From the NCBI GenBank assembly GCA_016200325.1, contig JACQEZ010000007.1, positions 124,001-188,000 of the forward strand: a stretch of DNA of 64,000 nt, written 5' to 3'. This DNA comes from Candidatus Manganitrophaceae bacterium. GTDB taxonomy: Bacteria; Nitrospirota; Nitrospiria; SBBL01; Manganitrophaceae. Shown piece by piece: positions 63,858 to 64,000 of the stretch (positions are counted from its first letter, which is position 1; every line of letters starts with the position of its first letter). The position numbers were made by a program, and so were the translations under genes. Under the pieces are notes generated by a model. That model was not told where the DNA came from and did no database searches. It saw nothing but the letters and a program-made list of their open reading frames with translations.

Positions 63858-64000
63858 ATGAATAGAAGTGAGCAACAGGAATCGCCGCGAATGAATGTCG
63901 ATATTTGGCCTCAAACCGAATCTGCAATCATTCGTTACGGGGCCTCTATCCTCGCCAGCCTGATCGGATTTTTAATTTCCTATTTTTTATTTCCCCTCTT
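63858..64000 (+). CDS. Probable membrane sensor kinase, N-terminal part, 3' end outside window
   Basis: Starts at ATG 63858 (or ATG 63891) and is open to the window edge (47 codons). After a polar start there is a hydrophobic segment AIIRYGASILASLIGFLISY, ending FLFPL, which resembles the first helices of DUF4118/KdpD-type histidine kinases (IRYGxAxLAVALALLLR). The rest lies outside the window, so the call is tentative. Confidence 0.45.
   Translation, partial: MNRSEQQESPRMNVDIWPQTESAIIRYGASILASLIGFLISYFLFPL

Noticed and set aside
63654-63914. 86-codon minus-strand frame near the right edge
   Set aside because: Antisense to the start of the probable sensor kinase and without protein-like composition or a ribosome site.
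1-64000. CRISPR arrays, insertion sequences, tRNA or rRNA genes
   Set aside because: No regularly spaced repeats, transposase-like protein, or tRNA/rRNA signature was noticed on either strand; a covariance-model scan would be needed to exclude small RNAs.

Overview
The window reads as a chromosomal stretch of a Gram-negative bacterium. Evidence: a TolC-type outer-membrane factor, a TonB-dependent receptor, a lipoprotein, a predicted outer-membrane barrel, and a PEP-CTERM protein of the kind sorted by exosortase. Base composition is GC-rich in most genes and AT-richer in the last 10 kb. The mix (acetate kinase/G6PDH/phosphoketolase operon, a cysteine-liganded molybdopterin enzyme, many c-di-GMP and response-regulator proteins, an ECF42-like sigma factor with DGPF proteins) would fit Nitrospirota or a neighbouring phylum. 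That placement is inference; no rRNA or tRNA is visible to test it.

Layout. 0-6.2 kb: end of a TolC gene, an AHSA1/SRPBCC protein behind an ArsR-like remnant, a DHA2 MFS transporter, a membrane acyltransferase and a zinc-ribbon metallopeptidase. 6.6-15.8 kb: a five-gene, same-strand cluster with two circularly permuted ATP-grasp modules, two alpha-E modules and two transglutaminase-like proteins. 16.1-21.2 kb: ackA-zwf-xfp, a phosphoketolase-shunt operon. 22.0-26.2 kb: mobA, a large molybdopterin oxidoreductase and a frameshifted HPP-family membrane protein. 26.4-34.4 kb: an Nramp remnant, two response regulators, a 1257-residue BTAD/ATPase/TPR regulator, two small DUF4242-like proteins and a secreted protein. 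34.5-36.3 kb: a secreted PKD/sialidase-like protein. 36.5-39.8 kb: an ECF42-like sigma factor with three DGPF (YCII) proteins and a VOC protein, with a candidate promoter of the type I recall for that group.

40-48.6 kb: a J-domain-like protein, PilZ protein, lipoprotein, a response regulator behind a perfect CRP-type box, an XRE regulator, and two divergent REC-GGDEF-EAL proteins with complementary defects. 48.7-53.4 kb: an operon of TonB-dependent receptor, YfiR-family protein, CHASE8-like histidine kinase and response regulator. 53.7-58.3 kb: an unknown protein, a LuxR-type HTH protein, an outer-membrane barrel candidate and the PEP-CTERM protein. 58.7-64 kb: a cupredoxin-like secreted protein, a CBS protein, a ClC-channel remnant, a winged-helix regulator with two DUF5985-like membrane proteins, small ORFs and the start of a probable sensor kinase.

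The least explained signal is in this last part. The 13-mer TGTATACAWAATA, half of an 18-bp palindrome, occurs in four separate intergenic regions between 59.9 and 63.3 kb and looks like the operator of a local, undescribed regulon.
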